NCBI GenBank assembly: GCA_018402155.1
Contig: JAGYJG010000001.1
Coordinates: 1,756,501 to 1,820,500 of the forward strand
From: Bacteroidia bacterium
Lineage (GTDB): Bacteria; Bacteroidota; Bacteroidia; NS11-12g; UBA9320
DNA: 64,000 nt
Direction of reading: 5' to 3'
Below are positions 54,935-63,253 of the stretch, piece by piece. The notes under the pieces are model-generated. The model was not told the DNA's origin and ran no database searches. It saw only the letters and a program-made list of their open reading frames with translations. The position numbers and the translations under genes were made by a program. How positions within the stretch are numbered: position 1 is the first letter of the stretch; every line of letters starts with the position of its first letter.

Positions 54935-55924
54935 TCATCTCAAGACTGGTGGTGTAGTGAATATTCTATCGAAACGCTTAATACCTTCTGCAATATTCAA
55001 AAATGACCCCATACAGTTGAGCGTACTATTGTGTATTGGAACATGCCGTTTGTATGGGAACTCCACATTCTCCATATTTCTATCTAGCAGAAATATTCCT
55101 GTAGTGAGTGGCTCACCTAAACCGTAGTAATGCTGACCTATGACGGCAAAGTGTATGGGATTTTTGGGCAGTAACCCGTTCTCTATGTCTGCTACGCTAA
55201 GCACTTTGAATGCAGAGTAAGTATAGTGCTTAGCCAGTAAGAATTTCAACTGTTCGTCGCTTAGCTCACCCTCGCAAGACCTATTAATAAAATATAGCGT
55301 ATCAAACTTAAGAGCTTCTATGGTTTTTCTCATTTTTAAATATTCGTTTTGTGTCGCTTTATATCTATTGAAATTAATATAAATGCCAACTGAAAACACC
55401 TGAGGTATAGCATCTACATACGAATCATAGTTTGTTTTATATACAGGATAAGTATAACTCAATTCTAACTTTGTGGCTTGATTTAGAGATGTTTGTATCC
55501 CTCCATAAATATTCAGTGTATTCAAATGTGATAAAGTGGCTAGCTTGACATCTCCACTAGATGCCACCAGACGAGTAGGCTGTACGCCCAAAAGTAAACG
55601 AGTACCGCTAAGCTGTGGCAGACTAAAACCGCCTGCGAGAGTAACGTTGAGGTCATGAAATGTAGAGCTCTTATTTAAATCTAAATTAGCATGATTGATA
55701 CTTCTAAAACCTACTCGGCCAAAAACCGAATAGATGTCAGTAATACAATAGTTGCTAAAAAATCCAGTACCGTATCCCAAAGTATTTCTCATCTCTTTAG
55801 CGAACTGTGGCACATACAAATCTCCATAAATTCCGTATTCATTAAACCCATGTAATACTTTTTGAGCTTTTGTACTGTAAACAGTAACACCTAAAATTAA
55901 AACAAGAAGTATCCTTTGGTTCAT
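54935..55924 (-). CDS. Hypothetical outer-membrane beta-barrel protein with extra C-terminal domain
   Basis: With ATG 55924 the 329-aa product has the signal MNQRILLVLILGVTVYSTKAQ. Residues about 22-205 look like an eight-strand barrel (YGTGFFSNYCITDIYSVFGRVGF, TKLELSYTYPVYKTNYDSY, VFSVGIYINFNRY). The last 120 residues, from EYLKMRKTIEAL, form a mixed alpha/beta region with FDTLYFINRSCEGELSDEQ that I do not recognise. It might sit in the periplasm or outside. The track start 55975 precedes the promoter box. Confidence 0.7.
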   Translation of the reverse strand: MNQRILLVLILGVTVYSTKAQKVLHGFNEYGIYGDLYVPQFAKEMRNTLGYGTGFFSNYCITDIYSVFGRVGFRSINHANLDLNKSSTFHDLNVTLAGGFSLPQLSGTRLLLGVQPTRLVASSGDVKLATLSHLNTLNIYGGIQTSLNQATKLELSYTYPVYKTNYDSYVDAIPQVFSVGIYINFNRYKATQNEYLKMRKTIEALKFDTLYFINRSCEGELSDEQLKFLLAKHYTYSAFKVLSVADIENGLLPKNPIHFAVIGQHYYGLGEPLTTGIFLLDRNMENVEFPYKRHVPIHNSTLNCMGSFLNIAEGIKRFDRIFTTPPVLR

Positions 55925-55932
55925 GAGATGCG

Positions 55933-55940
55933 CAAATATA
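55933..55940 (-). promoter_or_regulatory. -7 promoter box TATATTTG of the barrel protein gene
   Basis: A perfect TAnnTTTG on minus, eight bases before ATG 55924 and inside the longer ORF of the track. Confidence 0.5.
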
Positions 55941-56137
55941 AGATACAAAGCAGGAGAAAATTTTAAAAAGCCCACTTTTCCTGCGCTAGGTATGAGCAGT
56001 GGGTTTTATACTGACTAAAAAATAGTATGCGATACAATATACCGCAAGTAAACCGCATTTACAACATCATAATTACCTTGTTATCATAAAATTACGATCT
56101 CAAAAGCACGTTTCTGTGCATATTCCGCGTTTAAGCT

Positions 56138-56145
56138 TAATTTTG
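56138..56145 (+). promoter_or_regulatory. -7 promoter box TAATTTTG upstream of anmK
   Basis: A perfect TAnnTTTG 67 nt before ATG 56213. No -33 TTG at the usual distance. Confidence 0.4.
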
Positions 56146-56212
56146 TGGCAGAAATTCTAGGAATGGCTAAAGGAGAGGGATTGTTTTAGAATCAAAAAAG
56201 TAAAATAGTGAT

Positions 56213-57304
56213 ATGAGAAAGTATAATGTAGTGGGTGTAATGAGTGGTACGTCTATGGATGGAGTAGACCTAGCCCACGTAACACTAAGTGAGCAGAGAG
56301 AAGGCGAATGGGAATACACCATTAATGCTGGAACAACAGTGCCTTACGACGAAAAATGGAGACTGCGCTTGTCTAAACTAAGACATCAAAATTCAATGGT
56401 TTTTCACAAAACTGACCGTTTTTTTGGCCAATTTATTGGTGAAGAAATCAATACTTTTTTAGCTAAACACAGCTTGGAAGCAGATTTAATATCCTCACAC
56501 GGTCACACTATTTTTCACCAACCCGAAAATAACATTACTGTCCAAATAGGGGATGGCAATAGTATAACCGCTTTAACACAATTACCAGTAGTTACCAATT
56601 TTAGAGCCATAGATGTGGTGCTAGGTGGCGAAGGTGCACCATTGGTGGGAATTGCAGATAAGTATCTTTTTGGTGCGTATGATATGTGCTTAAATCTAGG
56701 TGGATTTGCCAATATAAGTGCAGATGCAAAAGGCGAACGAATAGCCTACGATGTGTGCCCGTGTAACATTGTACTAAATAGACTAGCACGAGAATTTGAC
56801 CAAGAATACGATAAGGACGGTAAAATAGCAGAAACCGGCCTTATAGACTACGATTTGATAGAGACGCTAAACGGAATAGACTACTACAGCTACGAGCCGC
56901 CAAAGTCCCTCGGTAGGGAGTGGATAAGTACCCATTTTTGGGGACTAGTGCGACAAAGCGAGATTAGCAACGAAGATAAAATGAGGACACTTGTAGACCA
57001 CATAGCACAGCAATTGGGCAATAGTATTGAAGATTTGTGCGAAGGCAATACCAGTGGAAAACGGGTGTTAGTAACCGGAGGAGGAGCTTTAAACAAGTCT
57101 CTTATTTCTCATCTTATATCGCACACTAAAGCAGAAATTATACTCCCAAACGAAACTGAAATAAACTACAAAGAAGCACTTGCGTTTGGCTTGCTAGGTT
57201 TGCTTCGTGTAAAAAACAAAATCAACGTACTCTCGGCGGCAACTGGAGCAAGCAGAGACTCTGTTAGCGGCAGCTTATATGGTGATTTTTCTAAATTAGT
57301 ATAA
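56213..57304 (+). CDS. anmK: Anhydro-N-acetylmuramic acid kinase
   Basis: AnmK opens 1,6-anhydroMurNAc and phosphorylates it, salvaging cell-wall sugar. The 363-aa sequence begins with the family signature VVGVMSGTSMDGVDLAHV, then SSHGHTIFHQPE, QIGDGNSI, NFRAIDVVLGGEGAPLVG and, near the C-terminus, VLVTGGGALNKSLI. With Mpl at 7122 the window encodes two murein-recycling enzymes. It shares one base with the next gene (TAATG). Confidence 0.95.
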   Translation: MRKYNVVGVMSGTSMDGVDLAHVTLSEQREGEWEYTINAGTTVPYDEKWRLRLSKLRHQNSMVFHKTDRFFGQFIGEEINTFLAKHSLEADLISSHGHTIFHQPENNITVQIGDGNSITALTQLPVVTNFRAIDVVLGGEGAPLVGIADKYLFGAYDMCLNLGGFANISADAKGERIAYDVCPCNIVLNRLAREFDQEYDKDGKIAETGLIDYDLIETLNGIDYYSYEPPKSLGREWISTHFWGLVRQSEISNEDKMRTLVDHIAQQLGNSIEDLCEGNTSGKRVLVTGGGALNKSLISHLISHTKAEIILPNETEINYKEALAFGLLGLLRVKNKINVLSAATGASRDSVSGSLYGDFSKLV

Positions 57305-58584
57305 TGGAAGATTTATTAAAAAAATTTGAAAATAAGCAGCCAGAAATAGTTTTTGAGTGGAAAGACTCAGAAACTGAAGCTGAAGGATGGGTAGTAATAA
57401 ACTCCCTAAGAAATGGCGCTGCTGGTGGTGGCACCCGTATGAGAAAAGGCTTAGATAAACGCGAGGTAGAATCGCTAGCCAAAACCATGGAAGTGAAATT
57501 TACCGTAGCGGGACCGCCAATAGGTGGAGCCAAGTCGGGTATCAATTTTGACCCAGCAGACCCACGCAAAGAAGGCGTGCTAAAACGCTGGTACGCAGCG
57601 GTAACTCCTTTGCTAAGAAACTACTACGGAACCGGAGGAGACCTCAATGTAGACGAAATTCACGAAGTAATACCAATGACTGCAGCGCTAGGCGTGCTTC
57701 ACCCACAAGAAGGAGTAGTTCAAGGATATTACAAAAACTACAGCAAAGTAGAAAAACTGCAAGCCATTACTCGTTTGCAAAGTGGTGTATTACTCCCCAT
57801 AGTAGATGAACGATTTACTCCAGATGTGAGCCAAAAATATACTATTGCCGACATGATAACCGGATGGGGTGTGAGCGAAGGTGTACGGCACTATTATGAG
57901 CTTTGGGGGGGATCTATGAATCATAAAACAGCCATCATACAAGGGTGGGGAAATGTAAGTGCCGCAGCAGCTTTTTACCTAGCCAAACATGGCGTCAAAA
58001 TTTTAGGAATTATTGATAGAGAAGGAGGATTGATAAATAAGGATGGTTTTAGTTTAGACCATATTATCAAACTTTTTATGCAACGAGACGGCAACAAACT
58101 AAACGCGTCATCAGATGGGTTTTTACCTTTTGAAGAGGTAGATAATCAACTGTGGGACTTAGGTGCAGAAATTTTTATACCCGGAGCTGCTAGCAGATTG
58201 GTGACTAAAGACCAAGTAACCCGCCTGATAGACGGGCAGTGTGAGGTAATAAGCTGTGGCGCTAATGTACCCTTTGCTGATCCTGAAATTTTTATGGGTG
58301 AAATAAGTATGTACGCCGACGCTAATATGGCTGTTGTTCCAGATTTTATAGCTAATTGTGGTATGGCTCGTACCTTTGGTTTTTTGATGAGCGAAAAAGG
58401 TGAAGTTGACGATGTAGCTATCCTAAAAGACGCATCAGAGATTATTGGCCAACAATTGAGAAGGCTACATCAATTTAACCCAAGGACCACTGGCCTGAGC
58501 CGCAAAGCGCTAGAAATGAGCTTAACTGACTTGGTAGATACTGGAGATACCAGCCATAGAAGTGGCGTTGGTGGTTCTCAATAA
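57304..58584 (+). CDS. Glu/Leu/Phe/Val-type amino acid dehydrogenase
   Basis: A 426-aa NAD(P)-dependent amino-acid dehydrogenase. The substrate domain shows NGAAGGGTRMRKG, the Lys-containing GPPIGGAKSGINFDP and GTGGDLNVDE with the catalytic Asp; the Rossmann domain has IIQGWGNVSAAAAFYLAKHG and, later, FIPGAASRLVTKDQV and PDFIANCGMART. It interconverts an amino acid and its 2-oxo acid plus ammonia; glutamate is the most likely but substrate selectivity is not certain. Coupled to anmK by a one-base stop/start overlap. Confidence 0.9.
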   Translation: MEDLLKKFENKQPEIVFEWKDSETEAEGWVVINSLRNGAAGGGTRMRKGLDKREVESLAKTMEVKFTVAGPPIGGAKSGINFDPADPRKEGVLKRWYAAVTPLLRNYYGTGGDLNVDEIHEVIPMTAALGVLHPQEGVVQGYYKNYSKVEKLQAITRLQSGVLLPIVDERFTPDVSQKYTIADMITGWGVSEGVRHYYELWGGSMNHKTAIIQGWGNVSAAAAFYLAKHGVKILGIIDREGGLINKDGFSLDHIIKLFMQRDGNKLNASSDGFLPFEEVDNQLWDLGAEIFIPGAASRLVTKDQVTRLIDGQCEVISCGANVPFADPEIFMGEISMYADANMAVVPDFIANCGMARTFGFLMSEKGEVDDVAILKDASEIIGQQLRRLHQFNPRTTGLSRKALEMSLTDLVDTGDTSHRSGVGGSQ

Positions 58585-58786
58585 GCACAAGACACAGCGT
58601 GTAAAATAAATACGCCTAAAGCTCGAAAAAAAAATTCTGAAAGAAGGTGTTTTCGAACCAGTTATCTACGGATTATTTATCTACTATAGTTGCGGTATGG
58701 TATAAAAAAGTAGTCTTCTAAACGGTAATACGTACTGTTCCAAAACCACCGATAGCGAAATCTCAGTGCGGGTATTTTACATTTAA

Positions 58787-61240
58787 TTAGAGCACCACAC
58801 TTACTTTCATCATCCAGTTGAAGCCCGCCATAGGGTATAGGTAGTTGAAATCTTGACGCTCGCCACCCAAATAACCACTAAATGTATACCCGTTAGGTGC
58901 ATATATTTGGTTCAAAACGTTGTTTAGATATAGTCCCACATTGATGGTTTTAGCTCCTTTTAGTTCATTGCTACTATAGTTTATACTCAAATCTATATTA
59001 GTAAATGCATCTAAACTTCGCGCATCATTTTGGGTGTTGTCTAAGTACTGTTTGCCTACATACTTACCGCTCGTATTTAGCGTAAAGTGTTCCGTAGCTT
59101 TATAACTTAGCATTGCTGCGGCTATAGTATTTGGTGAAAAAGCAATATCTGTATTGATGTATTTCTTCTCTACTGCGCCATAGGCTCCATCCCACTCTCC
59201 CACGTACTCAGTAAAAAAGTCTATTTTATTTTGTGAAAGCATCAGATTACCACCAAATTGCAGGTTCTGAGTTAGTGGGTATTGAAAATCTACCTCTATA
59301 CCTTGTCTAAAGCTATTTTCAACATTGGTACGCACAGCACCGCCAACGTCATTTACTGCACCTGTCAATACCAATTGGTTGTCGTATTGCATACGGTACA
59401 GATTTATATTTAGTCTTTTGCGATATTGAGCATAGCGATATCCTATTTCCACATTTTCCATGGTCTCGTGAGCTGGTCGCTCGCTGGTGGTGTTATCTCT
59501 AAAATCATCTCTCACCGGCTCTCTATTTCCTACAGCAAACACACCGTAAAACGTATTGTTTTTGAGCAAATAGGTTAGACCAATTTTAGGATTAAAGAAC
59601 AAGAAATTTGCCACTTGTGGTGCAAGGTTTAAACTATCGTCTAGTCCCTCAAACTGATAATTTACAAAACGGTACTGCAGGTCTATGTAGGGAATAAAAT
59701 TGTGGTAATTGTACGATTGACGTATGTACATGTTTCCATCCATTTTTGCAGCATCATTATCGTAGTACAGCGCATTTAGGTCTTCATATCCTGTAAATTC
59801 TGTAGCTATAGCCTCGCCAAAGTGGCGACCGCTATAGTGGCTATATCCTGCACCAACTACCGTTTCCATTCTGTTTTTGGTGTAGGTGATGTTGGCTATA
59901 CTACCTAACAGCGTATTGTCTAGCCAGCGACGCCTGATGAGGTCTCCAGCTAGGGCTGTGTCTCCCGTAGGCTGCACAATGCTAATACCGTATGGCGAGA
60001 AAATTTCTCCCCCCCGAAACTGCTCAAAATACCCCTTTCCTGTGGTGACAAAAGCAGCCGTATTTAGCTTCAAATACGAGCTAAACGAATGGTCAAAGAA
60101 AAGCTGATAATGATTTTGAGTATAATTATCTACTTCATTCTCGTAGGTGTAGGCATTGTACGTTTGGCTATTGCTCTTTTGCAAATTTGCCAAATCTTGT
60201 CCGCTAATACCCAATTGGTTGATGTACCTATTTTCTTCGGCTATATTTCCTTTTAACGTAGGTTCTGGTATGCCGTTCCACGCTTGGTAAGTGCGCTCTG
60301 TTCCAAGCAGTATGTTGGTTTTGAAAACCGATTTTTTCCAATATTTGGCGGCCACAATATTGGCAGATTTAAGATTTGAACTTGCTCTATCTATGTATCC
60401 GTCACTGCTTATGACACTACCGCGTAGCTGGAGTGCCCAGTTGTTTTTGGTGCGTCCAGTATTGTGCTGTAGCGTTATGCGTTGTGTATTGAAACTACCC
60501 AGACCAAAACTAGCACGAGTTGATTTATTTGCTTCTAACTCATTGGTTCTAATGTTTACACTAGCCCCAAATGACGCAGCCCCGTTTGTGCTAGTGCCTA
60601 TACCACGCTGTATTTGCACACTTTCTGTAGAGCTAGCTAGGTCTGGCATATTTACCCAAAACATCCCTTGACTTTCTGCGTCGTTTATGGGTATGCCATT
60701 CACCGTTACATTCACACGTGTGGGGTCTATACCCCTTATCCTCACACCGGTGTAGCCTACCCCATTTCCAGCATCAGAAGAAATCACTGTACTGGGGCTC
60801 ATATTTAGCAAAAACGGAAAATCTTTACTTTGATCTAGTTGCTCTATTTCCTCTTTATTGATAGTAGTAAAGGTAGATGGAGTTGTATTTTTGGCGCGTA
60901 CAGTGCTTATCACTGCTGCATCTAAATAGGCCACATCGGGCAATAAAAAGAAGATTTGCTCAAAGCCGTTTTTAGTAATATTTACAGTATCTAGGTAGGG
61001 TTCATAGCTTAGGTGATGAATGCTTATAATGTACACGCCTGCGGGTATGTTTTCAAAATTTATACTTCCATTAGGCGTAGAGTAGGTGCTAGCAGCTTCC
61101 TTTTTCCCGTTTAGTCTCACGAAAGCAGATTCTATCGGTTCGTACGTAGTGGCATTTTTCAGCTGAGCTGAATAGTTGATTTGACCTAAGCATAGCTGTG
61201 CTGTGCCGATGAGTAGTGTGATTAATAGTGTTTTTTTCAT
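58787..61240 (-). CDS. TonB-dependent receptor under TPP riboswitch control (predicted thiamine-type uptake)
   Basis: An 817-aa outer-membrane receptor: signal MKKTLLITLLIGTAQLCLGQ, a carboxypeptidase-like beta domain (residues about 22-105, LNGKKEAASTYSTPNGSINFENIPAG), a plug with FPFLLNMSPSTVISSDAG, GVRIRGIDPTRVNVTVNGIPIND and GTSTNGAASFGASVNI, then a 22-strand-type barrel ending FNWMMKVSVVL. The leader holds a TPP riboswitch, so expression should fall when thiamine pyrophosphate is plentiful; the cargo is predicted to be thiamine or a precursor. No thiamine synthesis or inner-membrane transporter gene is adjacent. Confidence 0.9.
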   Translation of the reverse strand: MKKTLLITLLIGTAQLCLGQINYSAQLKNATTYEPIESAFVRLNGKKEAASTYSTPNGSINFENIPAGVYIISIHHLSYEPYLDTVNITKNGFEQIFFLLPDVAYLDAAVISTVRAKNTTPSTFTTINKEEIEQLDQSKDFPFLLNMSPSTVISSDAGNGVGYTGVRIRGIDPTRVNVTVNGIPINDAESQGMFWVNMPDLASSTESVQIQRGIGTSTNGAASFGASVNIRTNELEANKSTRASFGLGSFNTQRITLQHNTGRTKNNWALQLRGSVISSDGYIDRASSNLKSANIVAAKYWKKSVFKTNILLGTERTYQAWNGIPEPTLKGNIAEENRYINQLGISGQDLANLQKSNSQTYNAYTYENEVDNYTQNHYQLFFDHSFSSYLKLNTAAFVTTGKGYFEQFRGGEIFSPYGISIVQPTGDTALAGDLIRRRWLDNTLLGSIANITYTKNRMETVVGAGYSHYSGRHFGEAIATEFTGYEDLNALYYDNDAAKMDGNMYIRQSYNYHNFIPYIDLQYRFVNYQFEGLDDSLNLAPQVANFLFFNPKIGLTYLLKNNTFYGVFAVGNREPVRDDFRDNTTSERPAHETMENVEIGYRYAQYRKRLNINLYRMQYDNQLVLTGAVNDVGGAVRTNVENSFRQGIEVDFQYPLTQNLQFGGNLMLSQNKIDFFTEYVGEWDGAYGAVEKKYINTDIAFSPNTIAAAMLSYKATEHFTLNTSGKYVGKQYLDNTQNDARSLDAFTNIDLSINYSSNELKGAKTINVGLYLNNVLNQIYAPNGYTFSGYLGGERQDFNYLYPMAGFNWMMKVSVVL

Positions 61241-61266
61241 TCCTGTATTATTTTAAATTTACAGGA
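61241..61266 (-). promoter_or_regulatory. Hairpin abutting the start codon, likely riboswitch expression platform
   Basis: On the minus strand TCCTGTA, a 12-base AT loop and TACAGGA form a perfect 7-bp stem ending one base before the ATG (61240). It would occlude the ribosome landing site, so the TPP element probably works at translation. Confidence 0.6.
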
Positions 61267-61295
61267 GTGTCGAGCGATACGGATATATCTTTTAT

Positions 61296-61390
61296 CCAAA
61301 AAAATTCCTACGGCAGCATTATCTGCATCAGGTCTATGGGTATCATCTCAGCAAAGCCGTTTTAATTTGGCAAAGCACCCCTTTTATTGG
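61296..61390 (-). ncRNA. TPP riboswitch (thi-box)
   Basis: The minus strand carries GGGGTGC, then TGCTGAGATGATACCC, then GACCTGAT, GCAGATAATGCTGC and CGTAGGAA in the order and spacing of the thi-box: the CUGAGA pyrimidine-binding turn and the ACCUGAU / GAUAAUGC pyrophosphate arm are intact. The outer strands CCAATAAAA and TTTTTTTGG can close P1. It sits in the 150-nt leader of the TonB receptor gene. Confidence 0.95.
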
Positions 61391-61392
61391 TG

Positions 61393-61400
61393 CAAGTATA
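61393..61400 (-). promoter_or_regulatory. -7 promoter box TATACTTG upstream of the TPP riboswitch
   Basis: Seven of eight to TAnnTTTG on minus, placed so that transcription would begin just at the 5' strand of P1. Confidence 0.45.
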
Positions 61401-61518
61401 ACTGTAAATTTTAGAAAAAGAGAAGCACTTTTTTTGTTTGTGAATCTGAGTTACCTATAAAGGTCTTTTTGGGGCCGCTTACACCGTCTTTTGGGTAGGT
61501 GATGTTAGTATAAGCTTT

Positions 61519-62064
61519 TTATAATTTAATAAGCCGTATTCTTTTTTCATTAATATAGATAAATGTGCCCACTTTATTCTTTGTACTTTCTAAAGTAGAT
61601 TGGAATTCCTGAATTAAGGATGTAGGAACTTCAATTTCAATACTGTCAAAATATAAAAAGGTAGAGTCATTAATAGGTATTAAGGTTCTATTCATTTCTT
61701 TTTCAGTGGAATCCACTTGATAATAATACCTTTTACCGTCAAGACATAAATTGAATCGCGAGGTATCTGCTTCTTTCGTTTTGGTAATTAATTTTTCTAA
61801 TGAATATTCAAACTGTGTTCCATCAGATGAAGTTGACTCCAATTTGATTCTTTTTACTCTCAGGTTATATGTGTATCCCCAGTCGAATTTAAAACCTTCT
61901 ATGTATTCAACATCAGAATCAGAAGAACTTAATGTCAACCTTTTAAAGTGTTCGTAGTTCTGAAATGTTAAATGAGGATTAATTGTTATTGTTTGAAATT
62001 CTATTTTTTGACCATACACAATAATCGTCATAAATAATATTACAGTAATTACTATTGATTTCAT
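61519..62064 (-). CDS. DUF4377-like secreted protein
   Basis: A 181-aa protein with signal MKSIVITVILFMTIIVYGQ. The segment VEYIEGFKFDWGYTYNLRVKRIKLE followed by YSLEKLITKTKE is the pattern of DUF4377 domains, which occur in small secreted or lipoproteins and in HslJ-like proteins. The rest is unfamiliar. No function can be given. It lies in an accessory segment with another small secreted protein, an inverted repeat and an IS element. Confidence 0.7.
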   Translation of the reverse strand: MKSIVITVILFMTIIVYGQKIEFQTITINPHLTFQNYEHFKRLTLSSSDSDVEYIEGFKFDWGYTYNLRVKRIKLESTSSDGTQFEYSLEKLITKTKEADTSRFNLCLDGKRYYYQVDSTEKEMNRTLIPINDSTFLYFDSIEIEVPTSLIQEFQSTLESTKNKVGTFIYINEKRIRLIKL

Positions 62065-62090
62065 TCGTTCTTAGTTTATGCCAACGGTCT

Positions 62091-62199
62091 CGCGGTATGG
62101 CCAGTGCGAGTTGAGAACACAGTTATTATTTTGAAGACAAGATTTCTGGGGAACATCAGGGCTTCATTATAAAGTTATACGAACATTGGCTATACCGCG
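62091..62199. repeat. Imperfect inverted repeat between two small accessory genes
   Basis: CGCGGTATGGCCAGTG (62091-62106) and CATTGGCTATACCGCG (62184-62199) are inverted copies matching at 14 of 16 positions, 77 bp apart, with AAC/GTT triplets outside both arms (GCCAAC, GTTATG). It is GC-richer than its surroundings. It may be a mobile intergenic repeat or an attC-like site. Confidence 0.6.
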
Positions 62200-62271
62200 T
62201 GTTATGACCAGGCCAATTTCTCATAACAAATCTTCTCAACAATGCTTTACTTTCGGGAGAGGTTTTAAAAA

Positions 62272-62871
62272 TCATTGGATTCTTTCAAAGTATCGAATGG
62301 TATAATTTGGGGATACCCCCCAATCGCTAAATTTCAAAATTCCTTCGGAAAGGTTGTAGGCAAATCTATTCTCATCTCCGTAAACGTTGTAATATGTTTT
62401 GCCTAAAATTGTTATTGAATCAGAAGGATGTCCGTTATATTTTAAATATGGATAATCCAAGGTTGGCTTTCCATTGCAAAAAGCAATTTCCATCCTGACT
62501 AGTTGTTTATGTTGGGATATGTCAGTTATAAATAATTCCGCAGAGTTATTTCCGTAATTTGGAATAAGTTTCATTATTAATGTATAATCAGGATTAGAAA
62601 AATTATATTTTTTAACAGATAGTAAAAATTCTTCAGCACAGTCACCACCCGCTGAACTCGCTCTTTCATTCGCCCAAAGAACTCCATTCCCTTTAAGGCT
62701 TAAGGTATCCCCATTTGAAAGAAATCTAAGCACTTCATCCCCTTTATAGGGGACGGAAAATTGCTCGCAATCAGTAAGATCTGCTTGGTGAATAGGCATA
62801 TTACTGCAGCGATCACAACTGGTTTGGAAGCAACATACAAAGAAAAATACTGTTATGATTACATTTCTCAT
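62272..62871 (-). CDS. Hypothetical lipoprotein
   Basis: A 199-aa protein with a short hydrophobic N-terminus and a possible lipobox (FQTSC, Cys19). The mature part has several Cys (DRCSNMP, DCEQF, GGDCAEEF, AFCNG) and beta strands, with YYNVYGDENRFAYNLSEGILKF near the C-terminus. I know no family for it. It begins 25 bp after the broken Fic gene on the same strand, so it may now use Fic's promoter. Confidence 0.65.
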   Translation of the reverse strand: MRNVIITVFFFVCCFQTSCDRCSNMPIHQADLTDCEQFSVPYKGDEVLRFLSNGDTLSLKGNGVLWANERASSAGGDCAEEFLLSVKKYNFSNPDYTLIMKLIPNYGNNSAELFITDISQHKQLVRMEIAFCNGKPTLDYPYLKYNGHPSDSITILGKTYYNVYGDENRFAYNLSEGILKFSDWGVSPNYTIRYFERIQ

Positions 62872-62895
62872 TTTAATCCAAAGTAATTATTCTCT

Positions 62896-63220
62896 TTAAA
62901 TTTGTACTTCTTCCCAATCATCTCTTTTTTCATCATTTACATCTTTTTTATCTAATAAAGCATCTTCTATATTTGTTTTTGTCCCTTCAATTTTACTTGA
63001 TTGAGTTGCATCTTTTAAAACGTGCATACTAATAAATAAATAAATCGATATTTGGAATGTATTCAGAATACATATCAAGTCTTCCCAGTTGTCTGTCCGC
63101 TTGACTTAAAAGAGTTAATACCTCCATATCGTCAATAGTCCATTGTTGATTTATTTTAGTAGGCTGAAAGCTTTTATGAGTTCCTTGGCTTATATAATTA
63201 CCAGATTTGAATGTTTTCAT
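62896..63220 (-). pseudogene. Broken Fic family gene (N-terminal part, frameshifted and truncated)
   Basis: Two track ORFs are pieces of one gene. 63220-63029 encodes MKTFKSGNYISQGTHKSFQP ... [12 protein letters not shown], the Fic N-terminal domain; the next frame continues with [20 protein letters not shown] ... RDDWEEVQ. An extra TTTA unit ((TAAA)3 on plus at 63033-63044) causes the shift: removing four bases gives [16 protein letters not shown]. The frame then stops at EVQI, where intact genes go on with the catalytic Fic domain (HxFxxGNGR motif), which is absent here. The inhibitory helix motif SSKIEG is kept. So it cannot AMPylate and is read as a remnant. Confidence 0.85.
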
Positions 63221-63253
63221 TTTTTATTTAAGTATAAACTTGAACATAGATAT

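Noticed and set aside
61375-61381. GGGGTGC element considered as part of a cobalamin riboswitch
   Set aside because: The neighbouring CTGAGA, ACCTGAT and GATAATGC boxes are those of the TPP aptamer; no B12-box is present.
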